Position numbers and translations under genes: made by a program
The notes under the pieces: generated by a model
Database searches by the model: none
Told to the model about the DNA's origin: nothing
What the model saw: only the letters and a program-made list of their open reading frames with translations
Origin: Protonemura montana
Taxonomy: Eukaryota; Arthropoda; Insecta; Plecoptera; Nemouridae
Assembly (NCBI GenBank): GCA_947568835.1
Contig: OX387612.1
Location: forward strand, 5,518,001 to 5,582,000
Length of the DNA stretch: 64,000 bases
Direction: 5' to 3'
Shown: positions 57,896-64,000 of the stretch, piece by piece
How positions within the stretch are numbered: position 1 is the stretch's first letter
How the letters are laid out: each line of letters opens with the position of its first letter

Positions 57896-59122
57896 ATGAA
57901 AAATACTGTATCCGATTAAAATAAGTGTTCATTTGGAAATTGTCGGAAGTGTATAAATGTGCTTTAAGCTCTAAAAAAGTCTACCTGTAGTGGTACACTC
58001 TGTCAATCTGTCTGCGTCTAATGGGCAAAAAAACTGAAAGAGAAGAAAAATGAGAAGAAAGCGAAGAATCTTTTGAACTCTAGAAAAAAGTAAAAATTAA
58101 CGGTGTTCTTATTTTTTTCTCTGAATTATTATTTTCCCTTTGCGTGTGGTTAAATTATAATAAAATTATGGAAAGTAAATTGTTTATTTTTGTTTATAAA
58201 ATAATCAGCTCAGCAACAGAAAATCAACAACTAATCCAAACTTTCAGGAAAACTGCGTGCCATAATCATAATCCACCATAATCATCTTTGAGTATTTTGT
58301 GAATAAAAGTTCAATTTTCTTTACCAAACTGAACCTTTTCTAAATCTCTTCTTCCGCAGTTTTCTACAAGGCACTTAAACTCGATCAAAGCAAACATTTT
58401 TTGGGCGATTGCATATCGGTAAATAAAGAAAACAAATATCTACACAATTTTTAATAATTGTCTACATAATTTTCTCGGTTATCGATTTTCTAATTTAATT
58501 ACTTTTTCGGTTCACCCACATTCTATCTAAAATAAAAAATCAATTTGCCACGAATTTAGAAAACAGATAATCCACCTTAATTACACACATACTCATTAAA
58601 AGCCACTAAAAACAATTAACATTCCAACGTTTCAATACCAAGCTGTCGTCAAGTTCAAATCAATCCCAAACTAATCACAATCCATCACAAACACATTTTG
58701 GACCTTCGGTAATTACATCAATTACCATATCTAGATATATATTCCTCTCCAACTGTCTCATATACCGATGCCAATTAAACGATGGTAGCAATTAGCACGC
58801 TGATAATTATACTAGATAATGCACATCCAGCCAGCGTTATGTTGGTAAACCAAACCATATTACAGATGGTAATTAGGGACTACCATGTCGAACATAGGTG
58901 GAATCGTCGAGGTATGAGCGAGTTCAGGTTGACAAGTTGAACTAACATATATTTAAAGCGGAATATCAATTCAAATTGAATGTTTTACTCATGTTAGGCG
59001 TTAAACACTATTATTGAAAGTGTTGATATCCATGTTACTTAATAATTATACCAAATAACACTGGATTAATACGTTTAACGCTGTGAAATCTTATTTAAAT
59101 TGCGATGGAATGTGTTGCGAGA

Positions 59123-60965
59123 GACTCTGTCCCAGTGCAACTTTCACGTGTTCGACTGGGCATGTGACTCTGTCCCAGTGCAACTTTCACGTGTTTCACT
59201 GGGTATTTGACTCTGCCCCAGTGAAACTTTCACGTGTTCGACTGGGCATGTGACTCTGACCCAGTGCAACTTTCACGTGTTTGACTGGTCATGTGACTCT
59301 GCCCCAGTGAAACTTTCACGTTTTCGACTGGGCATGTGACTCTGTCCCAGTGCAACTTTCACGTGTAAGACTGGGCATGTGAATCTGCCCCAGTGCAACT
59401 TTCACGTGTTCGACTGAGCATGTGACTCTGTCCCAGTGCAACTTTCACGTGTTCGACTGGGCATGTGACTCTGTCCCAGTGCAACTTTCACGTGTTCGTC
59501 TGGACATGTAACTCTGCCCCAGTGCAACTTTCACGTGTTCAACTGGGCATGTGACTCTGTCCCAGTGCAACTTTCACGTGTTCGACTGAGCATGTGACTC
59601 TGTCCCAGTGCAACTTTCACGTGTTCGACTGGGCATGTGACTTTGTCCCAGAGCAACTTTCACGTGTTCGACTGGGCATGTGACTCTGCCCCAGTGCAAC
59701 TTTCACGTGTTCGACTGGGCATGTGACTCTGTCCCAGTGCAACTTTCACGTGTTCAACTGGGCATGTGACTCTACCCCAGTGCAACTTTCACGAGTTCGA
59801 CTGGGCATGTGACTCTGTCCCAGTGCAACTTTCACGTGTTCGACTGGGCATGTGACTCTGTCCCAGTGCAACTTTCACGTGTTCGACTGGGCATGTGACT
59901 CTGCCCCAGTGCAACTTTCACGAGTTCGTCTGGACATGTAACTCTGCCCCAGTGCAACTTTCACGTGTTCGACTGGGCATGTGACTCTGCCCCAGTGCAA
60001 CTTTCACGTGTTCGACTGGGCATGTGACTCTGTCCCAGTGCAACTTTCACGTGTTCAACTGGGCATGTGACTCTACCCCAGTGCAACTTTCACGAGTTCG
60101 ACTGGGCATGTGACTCTGTCCCAGTGCAACTTTCACGTGTTCGACTGGGCATGTGACTCTGTCCCAGTGCAACTTTCACGTGTTCGACTGGGCATGTGAC
60201 TCTGTCCCAGTGCAACTTTCACGTGTTCGACTGGGGATGTGACTCTGTCCCAGTGCAACTTTCACGTGTTCGACTGGGCATGTGACTCTGTCCCAGTGCA
60301 ACTTTCACGTGTTCGACTGGGCATGTGACTCTGTCCCAGTGCAACTTTCACGTGTTCGACTGGGGATGTGACTCTGTCCCAGTGCAACTTTCACGTGTTC
60401 GACTGGGCATGTGATTCTGTCCCAGTGCAACTTTCACGTGTTCAACTGGGCATGTGACTCTGCCCCAGTGCAACTTTCACGTGTTCGACTGGACATGTGA
60501 TTCTGTCCCAGTGCAACTTTCACGTGTTTGACTGGGCATGTGACTCTGTCCCAGTGCAACTTTCACGTGTTCGACTGGGCATGTGACTCTGTCCCAGTGC
60601 AACTTTCACGTGTTTGACTGGGCATGTGACTCTGTCCCAGTGCAACTTTCACGTGTTCGACTGGGCATGTGACTCTGCCCCAGTACAACTTTCACGTGTT
60701 CGACTGGGCATGTGACTCTGTCCCAGTGCAACTTTCACGTGTTTGACTGGGCATGTGACTCTGTCCCAGTGCAACTTTCACGTGTTCGACTGGGCATGTG
60801 ACTCTACCCCAGTGCAACTTTCACGTGTTCGACTGGGCATGTGAATCTGCCCCAGTGCAACTTTCACGTGTTCGACTGGGCATGTGACTCTGCCCCAGTG
60901 CAACTTTCACGTGTTTGACTGGGCATGTGACTCTGTCCCAGTGCAACTTTCACTTGTTCGACTGG
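59123..60965 (+). repeat. 43-bp tandem array 5 (~43 copies)
   Basis: The longest array of the family, forward orientation. A block of several units with a distinctive gagttcgtctggacatgtaa-type variant recurs, showing multi-unit duplication. Most units contain CACGTG. No end A is recognisable on the left. Confidence 0.97.
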
Positions 60966-61310
60966 CAGAGTCACTCTCGGTGCACTTTTCTTGCTCAGAG
61001 AATCTCGACGTTGCAATTGGAAAACAAATGAATGCATTGACAGCTGGTGATCACGTGTTCGGGTGGGAGCGCTCACGCTCGGAGCTGGTGCAAACCCGGT
61101 GGAGAGCCTGAAGTCATTGAGAAAGTTTCAAACCCACTCAGATGCAGGCCAATCGAAAACAGCAAAATAATAAAAAAGTTTCGCATTTCTTGCCCTTAAA
61201 AAATGCCATTTTATTCACATGTTATCAAATTATTTTCAATACGTTTTCATTTTATTTAGATATCTTTGCAAAATGTAATACAATAACAAAACTGTAAAAG
61301 TAGGTCCTGG
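60966..61310 (+). mobile_element. End B flank of the 43-bp array element, copy 5
   Basis: It matches 16721-17051 in reverse complement over ~330 bp, including tctcgacgttgcaattgg, gaatgcattgacagctggtg, gctcggagctggtgcaaacc and tgcaaaatgtaatacaataa, where homology ends. Confidence 0.7.
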
Positions 61311-62921
61311 CACCATCTGAAAATCCCCAGGTGCAAGCTTGTCCTATCTTCTTGTTGCAGTATTAAATTTGTTCCTGTTTATCGCTGTACGCCTCAAGAC
61401 TTCCTTAAGGGAGGGAACTAGGTTCACAATACTCTCCCACTTCACCTTTACATTGCGAAGGGGTGAACCGCTCATTTCACACCCGTTTTCTGGGACATTT
61501 CACCTCTTCTTAACTGCGTCAGGGAGGAGAAATTTGTGTCGTCTAGCGTGAAGCGTGTCTCGCAGACGTTTCTGTGAGAATCTTGAAGATGTTGATAAGT
61601 TCTTGCTTTCAAAGCTTGTTTAAGAACGTGAGGTGAAGAAATTAAAAACTTCTTCTTATGAGTTTTATTTAAGGAAAAAACACTTAAAATTTAATATTTT
61701 AACTCTTTATTTATTAACGTAGCATCGGATATGTAGTTTTTTATGTTATTTAATATAAATGTATAATATTTAATTTAAACTGTAGTATTTTCTACAATTT
61801 TTTCTTAATGGGTGTTAAAAATTAATTTTTTGAAAAATAATTTTTATATAAAACATTCATAATTTAATATATAGGTAGACAAAGTTTAGATTATTGTTAC
61901 AAGTAAAAAGAAATGAAGATGGTTGATCAACGCGGTTACGAATTCTAAAAGAAATCTCTTTCGTAGGTTACAGCATTTTTATAAAAACATTGTAATTTTA
62001 TTACATTGCCTCTCTCCAAACTTAAAAATTAATTGAGCTGAAATTAAAATCGATCCAATCAATTCGTTCACTGCTAGGTTATAAACTTAATACTCCTATT
62101 GAATCGCCAGACGAAGTTGTTTTCCTTTGAGCTTTGCCATAAATATTGACGACCTCTTCGGTCCATATAAGAAAGATCGAATCTCTGATCCCCACCGGCA
62201 TTTTGTTTTATCAGCCGTTGACCAAATATTCGATAACAAAAACAGTTATTCCATCTTTCTTTTTCTAAACCCCCAGCGCGCAAGGACCAGTGTTTTTAAA
62301 TCAACTTAGCTGGGCTATGCGAGGTTTTTTAATCCAATATTCTCGGCCCGATCTTGCTCATAAATAACTAATAGTGTGTGCTTTCCACCCTACCCTCAGC
62401 AGCCAATACGCAAGGGGAAACTTTTCACGAAAAAAAAACATCCAGGTGGCTGGAAAATGATGCTGGAAAAACATTTGTCACTCTTCCGCCTTTTCCTGTA
62501 GACGCCTCTACTTTACCTTTCGGGAAAATTCTTTTCTAATCGAATTATAATATTCTTGTATTTTTTTTTTCATAAAATTGCAATTAAAATTGTGCTATAC
62601 CAAAAATGCTAGCGGCGAATAGATACGAAATTAAATTATTTTTGTGAACTAGGTCGAGAGATAATCAGGCTTGGGGCTTCTTTTTTGTTGAAAATAGTAA
62701 ATTACTCTGTCTGAATTTTTACCGTAATTACTATGTTCCAACAGACTAATGGCAAGAAGTAATGGCAAGAAATAAAAAATGCAAATATTTTGTTAATACC
62801 GTTTTAATGCTTTGTACCAACGTCAAAATGTCCTTTAAAAAGATAACTGTCAGTTAATGACGGTCAGTTAATGAAGGAAGGAACGTTTAGTTTGCGATAA
62901 AAGTTATGTACGACAGACATA

Positions 62922-63052
62922 GGCTACGTTTCGGTGCAAAGCTTCCTCTTCTCTCTTCTAGGCTAGGTTAGCTTCATCATCAACCACTCATTCACAGACG
63001 CCATCGGACCAGAGCTGCTGTACTCAATGGCAAAATAGTGCGTCGCTAAAAA
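62922..63052 (+). mobile_element. 5S-rRNA-derived SINE, copy 15, 3' end only
   Basis: The fragment begins near cataggctacgtttcgg and keeps the taggctaggtta, TCATC and atagtgcgtcgctaaa tail features. Confidence 0.7.
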
Positions 63053-63454
63053 CCACCAATCAATTAAAAAATACATTTATTTTTATATTAACTATATTTT
63101 TCTTTGACGTTAAAGGGCTCTAAAAATAATAAAAATGTTGCAAAAAAATTTATTAATCTAGAATTTTTCTTATGAATAAATCAAAACCAATAACACGTTT
63201 TCCTTTATGAAGTTATTAAATTAAACAAAAATAAATCAAAAACTGTAAAAGTCTGTCCATCTCAATCAATCAAAATCAAAGTTCCGAACGGCATAAGTGA
63301 AGTTTTCTAATATTAAATCACGAGCAAGAATTGAACTATCAAAACCAACCCTTATAAATCCAGACTCGTGATCCCTTATCCAGCTGATTCATCTCCTAAC
63401 TTCAGACTGATGTAATTTGCTTCCTCATCAATAACTTCCACTTGATTGATTGTC

Positions 63455-63499
63455 TGACGTCAGCAATTAGCCGTCCAATCATCTGTGAGATTGACGTCA
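63455..63499. promoter_or_regulatory. Pair of perfect CRE palindromes
   Basis: TGACGTCA occurs at 63455-63462 and again at 63492-63499, 37 bp apart, in non-repetitive DNA within the inferred intron of receptor B. TGACGTCA is the binding palindrome of CREB/ATF bZIP factors. Enhancer function is inference. Confidence 0.4.
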
Positions 63500-64000
63500 C
63501 AATTAACGTGTTCGGATAAAATTGCTTCGTCCCTTTCTGTGAAGACGATATGCTAGAACGTTTTATCTTTTATCTAAACCGAGTTCATTTGGGAAGCGAG
63601 TTTCATCTTTGCCATCAGCTTTAATGAGGCTTTGTTAATGAAGTACAGGGATAAGACGTTGTATGAACTCGTATTAACTGAGTTGACATAGTAACTTTAC
63701 TAGCGTCTTGAGATGTATGTCTAGGTATTGTAATCATGGTGTTCGCGTAATGAGTCGGGAAACGAATTCCAGGCTTCTTAATTTTGAGTGTATCTTCTAG
63801 AATGGAATTTTAAAGACAAATGCAATTCTAAAGAGAGAAATTACTGAAGTGTAAAAGAGGAAATCAGCGTAGATGAGTAGGTAAATGAAATGATATTGGT
63901 CCCGGAGTTTTTATAATTGAAGATCAGTTTCGTAAAATCTAATGCTATTTATTTTTGTAGCCTAGGTTATCCATGTACATTTTTTAGGCTAGTTTTATAT

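Larger units (their letters stand above)
50923..64000 (+). other. Inferred start of intron 1 of kainate receptor B
   Basis: From the gtgagt donor to the right edge no exon with the expected phase-1 Gly-Ala-(Ile/Met)-Phe start was found. The interval holds SINE copies 13-15, palindromic copies 8-10, a LINE end, the largest 43-bp array and two CRE sites. Unassigned AT-rich stretches are 51658-52376, 52801-53861, 54745-55406, 55557-56285, 56966-57520, 57896-59122, 61311-62921 and 63053-64000. Confidence 0.5.

Overview
This is a gene-poor, AT-rich, repeat-dense stretch of an animal nuclear genome, most likely an arthropod. Nothing looks bacterial or viral. The only coding sequence I can name belongs to ionotropic glutamate receptors of the kainate type, and the peptide encoded at 8.65-8.82 kb reads like an insect kainate-2-like receptor. 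The exact order is not determinable from what I can see.

Genes. Two kainate-receptor genes appear to lie head to head. Receptor A is on the minus strand: a GC-rich non-coding first exon near 40.10-40.30 kb, a signal-peptide exon at 37.57-37.67 kb, and the first exon of the ligand-binding-protein-like amino-terminal domain at 8.65-8.82 kb. That places a ~28.8 kb intron between the two coding exons; later exons lie to the left of the window or were missed. Receptor B is on the plus strand: a CpG-rich promoter-like block at 50.15-50.35 kb and a signal-peptide exon at 50.83-50.92 kb; its next exon was not found in the remaining 13 kb. The signal-peptide exons of A and B end at the same codon and splice phase, and their last 22 nt differ only at four synonymous third positions. 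Less certain coding pieces are an unidentified plus-strand terminal exon at 35.47-35.63 kb inside A's large intron, and a possible pair of minus-strand exons at 2.08-2.36 kb.

Repeats. Six tandem-repeat families (31, 41, 43, 54, 70 and ~92 bp units) occupy roughly 11 kb. The 70-bp CpG-rich family has three arrays; two of them sit right beside the putative promoters of A and B. The 43-bp family is carried inside a mobile-looking unit with conserved flanks, found around 13-17.5, 20 and 59-61 kb. At least 15 copies of a 5S-rRNA-derived SINE (SINE3 type) occur on both strands, several with tandemly multiplied 5S-like heads. A second retroposon family of about 130-380 bp has a large internal palindrome, 7-11 bp target duplications and a decayed hammerhead-ribozyme-like core, resembling Penelope-like elements or retrozymes. 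There is also a tRNA-derived SINE family and three 5'-truncated LINE 3' ends.

Layout. 0-8.6 kb: repeats and SINEs plus the doubtful 2 kb exons. 8.6-37.6 kb: exon 2 and the giant intron of receptor A, packed with tandem arrays. 37.6-40.3 kb: the 5' end of A. 40.3-50.1 kb: intergenic space between divergent promoters, bounded by 70-bp arrays. 50.1-64 kb: the 5' end and first intron of B, with SINEs, the longest 43-bp array and a pair of perfect CRE sites near the right end.
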